A stretch of DNA of 64,000 bases, taken from NCBI GenBank assembly GCA_910578405.1, contig CAJTQO010000006.1, positions 41,999 through 105,998 on the forward strand. Reading direction: 5' to 3'. The first letter of the stretch is position 1, and every line of letters begins with the position of its first letter. A program made the translations under genes and the position numbers. This document shows positions 52,614 through 61,393 of the stretch, piece by piece. This DNA comes from an uncultured Lachnospiraceae bacterium. GTDB taxonomy: Bacteria > Bacillota > Clostridia > Lachnospirales > Lachnospiraceae. The notes under the pieces were generated by a model. That model searched no databases and was not told the origin of the DNA. It saw nothing but the letters and a program-made list of their open reading frames with translations.

Positions 52614-54443
52614 CTATACAGGCGCCGTCACTTCCGCCAGCCACGCCCTTTCTTCCTCCGTCAGGTACGGAGCCGTTTTTTCATAAACCGCCGCATGGTA
52701 GCCGTTAAGCCGTTCAATGTCCACCGGCTGCATATATTGCGTATCAATGGCCTCCCTGTCGATTGGCGCATAAGTGAGCGTGTCAAAATACATAAACTGC
52801 CCATCTGCAGTCTTTTCCCCACGGCGCACCACAAGAATATTTTCCGTCCGGATGCCATGGCTGCCTTCCCGGTATACCCCTGGCTCATTGGAAACTACCA
52901 TCCCTTCTTCCAGAATGGCTTCTTTTTTATCCGAAACCGGACGCCAGCGGATGTTCTGTGGCCCTTCGTGTACATTCAGGATATAGCCAATGCCATGCCC
53001 TGTGCCGCATTTATAATCAATTCCGATATTCCATAATGGCTGTCTGGCCAGCACATCCAAATTACGCCCTGTACAGCCATAGAGGAACTTTGCATGAGTG
53101 AGCTGCAACATAGCCACGGCGGTCAAAGTAAAATGCTTTTTCATTTCGCCGCTGATTTCTCCCAGCGCCACAGTTCTGGTCACATCTGTGGTCCCGCCCA
53201 TATACTGCCCGCCGGAATCCACCAGATACAACCCTTCCGGAGCCAGCGTCTTGCAACTGCCCGGCGTTGCTTCATAGTGCATCATGGCCGCATTTTCCTT
53301 ATAAGCGCTGATGGTAGGGAAGGAAAGTTCCACAAAACCATCCAGTTTCCGCCGCAGATTATCCAGATATTCCGCTGCAGACACTTCGGTAATTTCCTGT
53401 TTGCCTATGTTATGTTTCAGCCAGTAGATAAATTTAATCAAAGCGGCGCTGTCTTTCCGGTATACCTCTTCCATATGTTCCAGTTCCGTGTCGTTTTTCC
53501 TGGCTTTCAACTGTTCTGTCGGGTTCTCGCCGGATATACAGCAAGTCTTGCCGGACAACATTTTATATAAAGCATAGTTCACATTTCCTTCATCTAACAG
53601 CGCTTTTCCCAACTTCCCGTCGCAAGTATAGTTATAGTTCTCCAAAAAGGTCATAATTTCATCATATGGTTTTAAAACAATCCCATTTGACGCAACATAG
53701 GCTTCCAGCTCTTGCGTCACCTCAGAGGGCTGTATGAAAAAGTACATTTCTTCCGGTGTGATAAACCCATAAGACAAAGCTACCGGATTGCATTCCACAT
53801 CATTTCCACGAATATTTAAAAGCCACATCAAATCATCCAATTTGCTTAACAGCAGATATTCGGCTCCGGCTTGCGCAATTTTCTCCCTCACTTCCTTCAA
53901 TTTATCCTGTGCGCTTTTCCCACTGACTTCTTCCGGCAATACCCAAACCGAATGAGAGGGAAGCTGTGGACGTTCCGCCCAAATACGCCCGGCCAAATCC
54001 ATGTCATATCGTATCTTTACTTTCCTGTCATTCTCTCCCTGCCCACTGCCTAACATCTTCTCCAGCTTACGGCCTTCCAGACAACTGACAGTCCTTCCGT
54101 CAAAACCAAGCGTTTGCCCATCCTGCATCTTTTCCTTTAAAAAATCAGGGATTTCCGGAACGCCTTCCTCCTGCATACGAAACAGAGTGATTCCTGACCC
54201 CTCCAGTTCCTTCTCTGCCTGAATAAAATATCTGCCGTCCGTCCAAAGCCCTGCCATTTCCCTGCCGACTACCAAAGAACCATTAGAACCGGTAAAACCG
54301 GAAAAGTATTCCCTTGCTTTGAAATAATCGTTCACATATTCTGAATTATGAAAGTCGGAAGTGGGAATCAGATAATAATCCACTCCTTCTTTTTCCATCT
54401 CCTGACGCAGCGATTCCAACCGGCCTTTTATGACCCCATCCAT
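52614..54443 (-). CDS. Aminopeptidase P family protein (M24B)
   Basis: 609 residues from ATG 54443 (AGGAGGA site). Two creatinase-like N-terminal domains (about 1-290, beginning RLESLRQEMEKEGVDYYLIPTSDFHNSEYV) precede the pita-bread catalytic domain with metal ligands in VDSGGQYMGGTTDVTRT (two Asp), the His in HGIGYILNVHEGP, and two Glu in VVSNEPGVY and GIRTENIL. The C-terminal DUF-type tail is present. It cleaves X-Pro peptide bonds, metal-dependent. It overlaps nothing; deoC lies 25 bases upstream on the same strand. Confidence 0.93.
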   Translation of the reverse strand: MDGVIKGRLESLRQEMEKEGVDYYLIPTSDFHNSEYVNDYFKAREYFSGFTGSNGSLVVGREMAGLWTDGRYFIQAEKELEGSGITLFRMQEEGVPEIPDFLKEKMQDGQTLGFDGRTVSCLEGRKLEKMLGSGQGENDRKVKIRYDMDLAGRIWAERPQLPSHSVWVLPEEVSGKSAQDKLKEVREKIAQAGAEYLLLSKLDDLMWLLNIRGNDVECNPVALSYGFITPEEMYFFIQPSEVTQELEAYVASNGIVLKPYDEIMTFLENYNYTCDGKLGKALLDEGNVNYALYKMLSGKTCCISGENPTEQLKARKNDTELEHMEEVYRKDSAALIKFIYWLKHNIGKQEITEVSAAEYLDNLRRKLDGFVELSFPTISAYKENAAMMHYEATPGSCKTLAPEGLYLVDSGGQYMGGTTDVTRTVALGEISGEMKKHFTLTAVAMLQLTHAKFLYGCTGRNLDVLARQPLWNIGIDYKCGTGHGIGYILNVHEGPQNIRWRPVSDKKEAILEEGMVVSNEPGVYREGSHGIRTENILVVRRGEKTADGQFMYFDTLTYAPIDREAIDTQYMQPVDIERLNGYHAAVYEKTAPYLTEEERAWLAEVTAPV

Positions 54444-54468
54444 GTTCCATTCCTCCTGTTTTGACCTT

Positions 54469-55116
54469 TTATGCATTTATGATTCCAACGACAGAAGAAG
54501 CGCCAATCCTTTCACATCCGGCTGCAAGGAATGCCTCTAGGTCTTCCCTCGTCTTTACGCCTCCTGCCGCTTTGATTTTAACCTTTTCTCCGATATGCTT
54601 TTTAAACAGCTCCACATCCGCAAGGGTCGCCCCGCCAGAGCCAAAACCAGTAGAAGTTTTGATGTAATCCGCCCCTGCTTCCGTAACGGATTTGCACATG
54701 GCAATCTTCTCTTCTTCCGTCAGATAACATGTTTCAACAATTACTTTTAATATATGATTGCCGCAGGCCGCTTTCACAGCTTTGATTTCTTCCGTCACTT
54801 TCTCGTACAGCCCATTCTTTACATCGCTGATATTTACTACCATATCAATCTCTTGCGCCCCGTCTGCCAAAGCTTCCTGCGTTTCTTTCACTTTCGCCGC
54901 CGTTACGCTGTAGCCAAGAGGAAAACCAATTACAGTGCATATGGTCACTTTTTCCCCATATGCTTCTTTAATCCTCCGGATATATGCCGGAGGCACACAG
55001 ACGGAAGCCGTCTGGAACTCCACCGCTTCCTCACATAGCTTCACAATATCCTCCCACGTGGCAAACGCTTTTAACTGCGTATAATCAATGTGCTGGAAAA
55101 TTTCTTTTTCTGTCAT
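54469..55116 (-). CDS. deoC: Deoxyribose-phosphate aldolase
   Basis: 215 residues from ATG 55116 (AAAGGAG site). Splits 2-deoxyribose-5-phosphate into glyceraldehyde-3-phosphate and acetaldehyde in nucleoside catabolism. Schiff-base Lys is in DYIKTSTGFGSGGAT and the second Lys in LKVIVETCYLT; GGVKTREDLEAFLAAGCERIGAS is the phosphate site. No deoB or pdp genes are adjacent; aminopeptidase P follows 25 bases downstream, so they may be co-transcribed. Confidence 0.96.
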   Translation of the reverse strand: MTEKEIFQHIDYTQLKAFATWEDIVKLCEEAVEFQTASVCVPPAYIRRIKEAYGEKVTICTVIGFPLGYSVTAAKVKETQEALADGAQEIDMVVNISDVKNGLYEKVTEEIKAVKAACGNHILKVIVETCYLTEEEKIAMCKSVTEAGADYIKTSTGFGSGGATLADVELFKKHIGEKVKIKAAGGVKTREDLEAFLAAGCERIGASSVVGIINA

Positions 55117-55249
55117 ATGCTGCTCCTTTCTTAATTCCATATTCCGCATAACATCCTCCGCAATATTCCCCCCTGCAGGAAACCTCTGTCCCTAATGCAT
55201 GGCCAGATATCTCCTGCAATATTTTCCTCCGTAATGCTTTTTCCTTCCT

Positions 55250-57394
55250 TTACATCTGTTTTAAATGGAAACGGTTTACCAATTCATGCAACCGTCTGGA
55301 CTGGTCCGATAATTCCGCACTGGTTGTTGCGCTGTTCTGTGCATAGGAAGAATTGGACTGCACCACTTTACTGATTAATTCAATATTCTCTGTCAACTGT
55401 TCCAATACGTTTTTCTGGTTTTCGGAAGCTATGCTGATTTTATCCATGGAGTTTAAAACATCTTTAGAGCCTTTTACCACCGCTTCCAGGGATTTTGCCG
55501 TATAATCCGCTATCCCTATACCGTTTTCCACTGCCGCCTGGGATTTCTCAATCAGTGCAGAAGTCTGGTTGACCGCTTCTGCGCTTTTTGCCGCCAATTC
55601 ACGGATTTCATTTGCCACCACAGCGAATCCCCTCCCGGCAGCGCCTGCCCGTGAAGCTTCTATGGATGCATTTAAAGAAAGCAACTCCGTTTGGTCAGCA
55701 ATGTCTTCAATCGTTTTAACAATCTTCTCAATTTCCCCCGAGGAATGGCTGATTTCCGCCATGGCTTCCACTAAATGTCCCATTTCATCATTGCTTGCCT
55801 GGATGTCCCTGCCCACTCCGGAAACGATATCATTGGCTTCTTTGGCGTCTTTGGCATTCGCCGCCACATCCTTGGCCAGACTTTCTATGGAAGCCGCCAG
55901 TTGGTCTATTGCCGCCGCCTGTTCCGCTGCGCCGTCCGAAAGCACTTGGGCGCCGGAGGATACGTTTTCCGAACTGGCGGAAACTTCATCAGCGGAAAGC
56001 ACAATCTGATGCAAAGTATCGTTTAACGACTGCGAAATCTTCTCAATAGATGCTTGAATCGGAATAAAATCACCGATATAATCCTGGGTAATGGTAATAT
56101 CCATATTATTTTCGGCCATCCGCGAAAGCTGTCCGGAAATATCCTCTATATAATTGCTTATCGTTGCGCTGATATGGTTAAATGCCTGCGAAAGCCTCCC
56201 CAGTTCGTCTTCCGTAGCAAGTTCTATATGTATGTTCAAATCTCCTGCTTCCAGCTTCGCCGCCCCTTCGGTAATCAGACCAATCGGGTCCAACGTGTTT
56301 TTGATAATGCGGTTCACCGCCATTAGCAGAAAAATCCCTAATAAAATAACCATAAAAGTTAGTTTTGCCGCGCCTTCTATAATCGGCCCGTTAAATTCAC
56401 TGCTATTTACAGTTAAATGCAGCGTCCATTGGGTTTTTCCGCTCACAGTCAAGGGAATAGCCACTGATATCCCACTTTTCCCTGTGCCGAAGTTTTTACC
56501 TTTTCCAATCAAAAAGCGGCTGTTTTCTTTTTCCCCCTCAGGCATGGAGAAAATCTTTTCCGCATCCTGCACCATACGGTCATACCCAACTTCAGAAGCG
56601 TTTTTTCCCACCGTTGCGCTGTCTGCAGAATCTACCAGAACAGTCCCGTCATTGGAAAGCGCCACCAAATGGGCCGAACGGTAATTCGTACTGACCAGCA
56701 ATTGTTCCTGCATATTGTCCAGTCCCACATCCACGCCAGCCACTCCGAAAAATTCTCCTTCCGCATTCCAGATAGGGGCGATAATGCTAATCATCATAAT
56801 GTTCTGACCCATCAGTTCATACACATAAGGATCCATAATATAAGGCTCGCCGGTCGCCTTAATCTGCTTATAGTATTCCTTATCAAAATTATCAAAGGCA
56901 TCCTCATGTTTTTCAAAAATATACCCTATATCCTGTTCATCCGGATAGACTACCGCTTCATAGGCAATGTCCTTTTTATGTACGCTGTAAGGTTCTCCGT
57001 TGGCGTCTGCTATAGCGTTTAGCTCAAAGTAAGCAAATCCGGTAGGAAAACCGTCGCCTCCTTCCATAAGGCCCACTAAAGCAGTATCTATGGCATTTCT
57101 CTGCTCCTTGGGATCCAATGCGGAAATATTCCGCAGGGAGCCGGCAAATCCCACTGCTTTTCCATATGAATTCTCAATATCATTTGCAACTAAAAATGCA
57201 TTTTCATACGCAACCGCCGCCAATTTTTCCCGGTTTACCTGAATCAATGATCTCGCAGCAAGCAGCGCAGCCGTCAAAACGGTCAGCAGAAAAATAATAG
57301 CAACGAGCATTGCCATTTTTGAAATAATCTTTTTGCTCAGACTGTTATTTGCATCCAAATACAGTGCATCCGCTTTCTGTTCTTTCTGTAACAT
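55250..57394 (-). CDS. Methyl-accepting chemotaxis protein (dCache_1 sensor)
   Basis: 714 residues. The ATG at 57394 (MLQKEQ) is preferred over 57406 because GGAG sits seven bases before it. Layout: transmembrane helix 1 (about 22-45), extracellular dCache_1-type sensor domain (about 46-330, containing AYFELNAIADANGEPYSVHKK and YELMGQNIMMISIIAPI), transmembrane helix 2 (about 338-360), HAMP (about 360-415), and the MA signalling domain with the conserved hairpin NEIRELAAKSAEAV. Predicted ligand: an amino acid or small organic acid (dCache_1). The C-terminus lacks the NWETF-type CheR/CheB tail. No chemotaxis or flagellar genes are in the window. Confidence 0.92.
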   Translation of the reverse strand: MLQKEQKADALYLDANNSLSKKIISKMAMLVAIIFLLTVLTAALLAARSLIQVNREKLAAVAYENAFLVANDIENSYGKAVGFAGSLRNISALDPKEQRNAIDTALVGLMEGGDGFPTGFAYFELNAIADANGEPYSVHKKDIAYEAVVYPDEQDIGYIFEKHEDAFDNFDKEYYKQIKATGEPYIMDPYVYELMGQNIMMISIIAPIWNAEGEFFGVAGVDVGLDNMQEQLLVSTNYRSAHLVALSNDGTVLVDSADSATVGKNASEVGYDRMVQDAEKIFSMPEGEKENSRFLIGKGKNFGTGKSGISVAIPLTVSGKTQWTLHLTVNSSEFNGPIIEGAAKLTFMVILLGIFLLMAVNRIIKNTLDPIGLITEGAAKLEAGDLNIHIELATEDELGRLSQAFNHISATISNYIEDISGQLSRMAENNMDITITQDYIGDFIPIQASIEKISQSLNDTLHQIVLSADEVSASSENVSSGAQVLSDGAAEQAAAIDQLAASIESLAKDVAANAKDAKEANDIVSGVGRDIQASNDEMGHLVEAMAEISHSSGEIEKIVKTIEDIADQTELLSLNASIEASRAGAAGRGFAVVANEIRELAAKSAEAVNQTSALIEKSQAAVENGIGIADYTAKSLEAVVKGSKDVLNSMDKISIASENQKNVLEQLTENIELISKVVQSNSSYAQNSATTSAELSDQSRRLHELVNRFHLKQM

Positions 57395-57525
57395 AAAAAT
57401 CTCCATTCCGCTGCCAGGTGGGCAGCATTTTTATTACTGTTGTGCGGGAAATCATGTTATATGAATGTTCCTGCACTATGGAAGCTGGCTTTCACCCACT
57501 CCCCTCTCCCTCCTTTCCCTGCTGA

Positions 57526-57602
57526 TGCGCTCCCGGAACCTCCTTTGCATCTGACGGAGCATTGAATGCAAAAGCAGATGCAAGGGAACTTCCGGGAGCG
57601 CA
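57526..57602. repeat. Long nested inverted repeat
   Basis: Perfect 13-bp outer arms TGCGCTCCCGGAA and TTCCGGGAGCGCA enclose a second pair TTGCATCT/AGATGCAA, with GCATT/AATGC close to the centre. On the plus strand this is a long hairpin that overlaps the start of the 80-codon ORF. Confidence 0.75.
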
Positions 57603-57808
57603 CGTTAAAATCGCTGTATTGGAACCCGCACTCCATCCAATATTTTACCCTATCTTACACCTGGAGTCAATATTGGCATAGCATCCCAAAAAAACGCTGG
57701 AGCGTGTTTGAAAATTGCTTTCTGGAAGATGTACGTTACAATTTGTGGGAGGCTAAGAGCATGAATGCTCTGCCAAAGGAAGGGCGTATAGTGGGCTATG
57801 TAACCTGA
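57566..57808 (+). CDS. Possible small ORF of 80 residues, no homology recognised
   Basis: ATG 57566 is preceded by GGAG at six bases. The product is rich in Trp, Tyr, Ser and Arg (LYWNPHSIQYFTL, SQYWHSIPKKRW, YNLWEAKS). No signal peptide or membrane segment and no recognised domain. Its start lies inside the inverted repeat, so its translation could depend on how that RNA folds. Real gene or part of a non-coding element cannot be settled from this window. Confidence 0.35.
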   Translation: MQKQMQGNFRERTLKSLYWNPHSIQYFTLSYTWSQYWHSIPKKRWSVFENCFLEDVRYNLWEAKSMNALPKEGRIVGYVT

Positions 57809-57931
57809 ATTTGCGTATACCGGCGTTTGGCGCCGCCGCGCCTGTTGTAAGCGAAAGCGTATCCGAATGAAGTTTTCGGTTTCAGCCACTATGAAACGCT
57901 AAATTAGGCGTTGCTGTGACACAGTGACTTT

Positions 57932-59674
57932 TCATTCCTTGTCCCTATACACATAATATGTCACTGACTCTGCAAATCCTCCCACTCGCTCCACATGGCT
58001 GTAAGCCGGAAAATGTTTCAGCGTCTCCTGCAATGCCCACTCTCCATCCACCCCTGCCGCACAAAGTATAAATCCGTCTCCCAACAATTCCTGATACCAG
58101 GCAATTTCCTCCATATTCTCTTCGTGCAGAATTGTCATGCTTTTGTATTGGGACGCTTCATAGAACATATTCTGCACCTTCCATTTTACCCCATCATATA
58201 TGCAAATACAGTTTGCATCCGCATATTCCTGCGCCTTTGCCAGAAACTGTGACGAATGGCGGTATAGATAATCCCACTCAGCCTGTTTCCACCCATTTGC
58301 CGTCAGCAAGCCGCAAAGAACTCCTACCGCAAGAAACGGCTTTTTAAAAAAAGGAATCTTTTTGGCCAGACAAACAAGCATATGGAAAAAAAGCCCTAAC
58401 ATCACCGCATAAATCGGGAAAAGGTAACGGTCTGTCACATAGGACGCCGTCTTTGAAACAAACAGGAAATAAAGAAATGCTGGAATGCCCACCAACAGAA
58501 ATTTCTCCACTTCATCATGAGTCTGTCCGGCCAGAATGGCCGTATCACTTTGAATATCCGCCACTTCCTGCCCGGAAATCATATCCTCTTGCCAGAACTT
58601 TGGCGCTTCCCCTTTGACCGCCTTTCCCTCTCCGCTGCCATCCGCTTTCTTCCTATAAAATACGGCAATGGCATGGCCTGATTTTTCATTCCGCATTATC
58701 CGGATAAGGACTGTTCCGCACCAAAGCAAAAACAAAGCCGCAACTGCGGCCCATCCCCATTGCCCAAACAACTGTTTATTGAGAAAAGCCCCAAATTGCC
58801 TAAGCCGTTCCAAATACCCTTCCTTCGATAAATGGGTCAGGTTCTGAATGGATTCCGCCCCACGATACCCGGAAAACATGTGGTAGGTCATAGCGGGAAA
58901 CATACGCACAGAATCAAATGCCGCCACGCCCATACACAAAAACAGCGCGACAATGTCTTTCCATCTTTTTTCCGCCAATAAAAAGACGCCATATACCACA
59001 CAAATAAAAAAAAGATAGACAATACAATAATAATGGGTCAAAGCCCCGCCTATGGAAACCACACATAAAGCAATGCCGCGCCACCATGACGTTCCTTCCT
59101 CCAAAAGACGTAAAAACATCCATGCCGTCAAGGTAACAAAAAACATCGCCATCACATACATCCGGAAAAAAGACACATTCTGCAAAATCCCTGTCGTCAG
59201 GATAAACAAAAGTGAAAAGAAGTCCAAAGTCTCCCCCCGCTCCGGCAAAAACAGGCACATCATTTTCCGCCAGACAAACAAAGTGAATACCGCGAAAAAA
59301 ATATTCAGCCCTCCGGCAAACCATACACTGAATACCCCTGGAAAACAGGAACAAACCATATGCAGTAAAAGATAATAAAGCGGCGGATGCACATCCATGC
59401 TCTGATTTTTCCATACATTTTCCAAGCAAAACCGCCCTTTTTCCCTATCCACAGCCAGCCCATCCAAGTATAACTTTTCCACAGGACTGTAGGTATGGCC
59501 CTCTTGAAAGCTTATTGTCAAAGCCCCCACATGGTTCGCCAGACTGTAACTAAACAAATCATCAATATGCATATTTGCTTTTTGCCGGATTGTGCCAATC
59601 ATCAAGGCCACAAAAATCACATATATGGCGGCTGCTCTGTATTTTTGCCGCCTTCCTATGTCTGTGCAGCGCAT
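57932..59674 (-). CDS. GT39-like membrane glycosyltransferase
   Basis: 580 residues with about ten to twelve membrane segments, separated by a charged cytoplasmic loop of about 40 residues (KKADGSGEGKAVKGEAPKF). Family features of GT39/PMT-type (ArnT-like) transferases: an acidic loop after the first helix (ADIDDLFSY-like MHIDDLFSY) and MDVHPPLYYLLLHMVC. These enzymes transfer sugars from lipid carriers to protein or glycolipid acceptors on the outer face. No other glycosylation genes are adjacent. The promoter at 59781-59808 overlaps an inverted repeat. Confidence 0.85.
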   Translation of the reverse strand: MRCTDIGRRQKYRAAAIYVIFVALMIGTIRQKANMHIDDLFSYSLANHVGALTISFQEGHTYSPVEKLYLDGLAVDREKGRFCLENVWKNQSMDVHPPLYYLLLHMVCSCFPGVFSVWFAGGLNIFFAVFTLFVWRKMMCLFLPERGETLDFFSLLFILTTGILQNVSFFRMYVMAMFFVTLTAWMFLRLLEEGTSWWRGIALCVVSIGGALTHYYCIVYLFFICVVYGVFLLAEKRWKDIVALFLCMGVAAFDSVRMFPAMTYHMFSGYRGAESIQNLTHLSKEGYLERLRQFGAFLNKQLFGQWGWAAVAALFLLWCGTVLIRIMRNEKSGHAIAVFYRKKADGSGEGKAVKGEAPKFWQEDMISGQEVADIQSDTAILAGQTHDEVEKFLLVGIPAFLYFLFVSKTASYVTDRYLFPIYAVMLGLFFHMLVCLAKKIPFFKKPFLAVGVLCGLLTANGWKQAEWDYLYRHSSQFLAKAQEYADANCICIYDGVKWKVQNMFYEASQYKSMTILHEENMEEIAWYQELLGDGFILCAAGVDGEWALQETLKHFPAYSHVERVGGFAESVTYYVYRDKE

Positions 59675-59780
59675 ATTTATCCCTCATCTCATCCCTATTT
59701 CCGGTTTTATTTTTCCGTTCCCATTTCCCGGTCTTATTTTTTATGCCTTTCGCTTTTCTAGCTGAAACCTTTTCCCTTGC

Positions 59781-59808
59781 ATTATATCATATTTCCGCTA
59801 TTTTACAA
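59781..59808 (-). promoter_or_regulatory. Promoter of the GT39-like gene
   Basis: Minus strand -35 TTGTAA (59803-59808), 16-base spacer, extended -10 TGA-TATAAT (59781-59786), about 107 bases before the ATG. Confidence 0.6.
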
Positions 59809-59845
59809 CCATGCCATAAATTCGCTCTATTGCATGGTAGTAAAA
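59801..59845. promoter_or_regulatory. Imperfect 14-bp inverted repeat over the GT39 promoter -35 region
   Basis: TTTTACAACCATGC and GCATGGTAGTAAAA (one mismatch) with a 17-base spacer. The left arm contains the -35 box, so a bound regulator would compete with RNA polymerase. Sits between two divergent genes. Confidence 0.45.
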
Positions 59846-59984
59846 TCCGTCTCTATATGTTAAACTTACTTCGAATAACATTGGCATAGGCGCAGGAACG
59901 TCCGTGATGCAAAGCCGGAAGTCACCATTTATATAGCAAGCGGAACCAGAACTGTCAAAAATCGAAAGGGCGGTAAGTAGTTGC

Positions 59985-61247
59985 ATGAAAACAACAGGAA
60001 TCATTGCGGAATATAACCCATTTCACAATGGACACAAATATCACATAGAAGAAGCACGCCGCGTTACAGGCGCCGATTACGTCATTGCAGTAATCAGCGG
60101 AGACTTTGTCCAGCGTGGCGCGCCGGCCATTGCGGATAAATATCTCCGCGCCAAAGCCGCCCTTCTTAACGGCGCAGACCTGGCGCTCGAACTGCCTGTC
60201 CTTTATGCCACAGGAAGCGCGGAATATTTTGCGGCAGGAGCAGTCACGCTTTTGGATCGGCTTGGTGTGGTGGATTCTCTCTGTTTTGGCAGCGAATGCG
60301 GCAGCATTCCGCATCTATCCGCCATTGCCTCCCTCTTAGCCAGGGAACCAGAACTTTACCGGCGCACTCTGCAGACGCTCCTAAAGCACGGCTGCTCCTT
60401 CCCTAATGCACGCAACGCTGCAATTGAAGCCTGCTCTGCCAACGCTGCATTTCCTCCTTCCCTTCTATCCTCTCCTAACAATATCCTTGGCATAGAATAC
60501 ATTAAAATGTTGTTAAAAAGAAACAGCTCCATAATCCCTTATACAATAAAAAGAAAAGGAAGGGGATACCACGACTCTGCACTGGAGCCTTTGGAAGCCT
60601 TCTGTTCCGCTACTGCAATCCGTAAGGTTCTGACAGCAAAAAAGCCACACACATCCGCGGTTTCCTCTCTGTCCTCTGTGCGTCCCTACCTTCCGGATTC
60701 CGTTTCCGCCCTATTGGGACATGCTTTGGGCAAAAGCTTTCCAATCTGCAAAGATGATTTTTCCTCCCTGCTCCATTATAAGCTTCTGCAAGAAATGTCT
60801 GAAGGATTTTGCCACTATCTGGACATTTCCGGGGATTTGTCCGATAAAATATGCCGCAACATCTATGCCTTTTCCGGTTATGGGCCATTTTGCCGCCTGT
60901 TGAAGTCTAAGGACATAACTTACTCCCGTATAAGCCGCGGACTGCTCCATATCCTCTTGGATGTCACGCAGGAACAATCAGAAGAGTATGCACGAAGGGA
61001 TTACATTGCTTATGCCCGCATCCTGGGCCTTCGCAGAAGCGCCTCTCCACTCTTGAAGAAAATAAAGCAAAACGCTTCGGTCCCGCTTCTGTCCAAGCTT
61101 GCTGACGCCCCCCGCCTGCTATCCCCTTCCGGGCTTGCCATGCTTAAGCAGGACATCCACACTGCCCATATCTATGAATCCATAGCCGCTGCAAAATTCC
61201 ATGCCCCGTTTCAAAATGAATATGCCAGACAGTTGGCTGTTCTGTAG
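59985..61247 (+). CDS. tmcAL: tRNA(Met) cytidine acetate ligase TmcAL (YlbM family)
   Basis: 420 residues. TmcAL makes N4-acetylcytidine at the wobble position of elongator tRNA-Met using acetate and ATP. The nucleotidyltransferase-type HxGH motif is HNGH in NPFHNGHKYH (11-20); GDFVQRGAPAIADKY and SSPNNILGIEYI are the family motifs, including the SPNNILG segment. Full length. Plus strand, divergent from the GT39-like gene; the ribosome binding site is weak and about 12 bases away. Confidence 0.95.
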   Translation: MKTTGIIAEYNPFHNGHKYHIEEARRVTGADYVIAVISGDFVQRGAPAIADKYLRAKAALLNGADLALELPVLYATGSAEYFAAGAVTLLDRLGVVDSLCFGSECGSIPHLSAIASLLAREPELYRRTLQTLLKHGCSFPNARNAAIEACSANAAFPPSLLSSPNNILGIEYIKMLLKRNSSIIPYTIKRKGRGYHDSALEPLEAFCSATAIRKVLTAKKPHTSAVSSLSSVRPYLPDSVSALLGHALGKSFPICKDDFSSLLHYKLLQEMSEGFCHYLDISGDLSDKICRNIYAFSGYGPFCRLLKSKDITYSRISRGLLHILLDVTQEQSEEYARRDYIAYARILGLRRSASPLLKKIKQNASVPLLSKLADAPRLLSPSGLAMLKQDIHTAHIYESIAAAKFHAPFQNEYARQLAVL

Positions 61248-61267
61248 TTACTGTTCGATTTTTACCT

Positions 61268-61293
61268 GTTACCGGAACGGAGTGAACCGTAAC
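61268..61293. repeat. Short hairpin after tmcAL
   Basis: GTTAC-C-GG and CC-GTAAC pair around AACGGAGTGAA. It begins 21 bases after the tmcAL stop, has no T run, and resembles the short dispersed GTTACCG/CGGTAAC hairpins often seen between clostridial genes. Confidence 0.45.
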
Positions 61294-61334
61294 GTTCTGT
61301 AGCCTGCGGTATGGTTTTTCTTAATAGAACCCTC

Positions 61335-61363
61335 TTGTATTCCCCCATTCCTTATTGTATAAT
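61335..61363 (+). promoter_or_regulatory. Promoter of uxaC
   Basis: Plus strand -35 TTGTAT (61335-61340), 17-base spacer, -10 TATAAT (61358-61363), about 30 bases from the ATG. Confidence 0.65.
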
Positions 61364-61393
61364 ATTCACAAATAGAAATGGAGGAAACCTGAA

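Larger units (their letters stand above)
57407..57931. other. Unassigned 0.5-kb region between GT39 gene and chemoreceptor gene
   Basis: 525 bases with no recognised gene. It holds the nested inverted repeat at 57526-57602, a possible 80-codon plus-strand ORF (57566-57808), and a GC-rich palindromic tail (57820-57924) with several short stems. No known RNA family signature was identified. It could be a structured non-coding RNA, a small gene or a dispersed repeat element; see findings. Confidence 0.5.
59675..59984. other. Divergent intergenic region between GT39-like gene and tmcAL
   Basis: 310 bases. It contains the GT39 promoter and the inverted repeat at 59801-59845. The half nearer tmcAL has no strong promoter or RNA family signature; a GCAAAGCC string was checked as a riboswitch fragment and rejected. 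Confidence 0.45.

Noticed and set aside
59881..59985. c-di-GMP riboswitch-like GCAAAGCC in the tmcAL leader
   Set aside because: Only this short string matches; the paired elements, tetraloop hairpin and GGCAAACC-type partner are missing.
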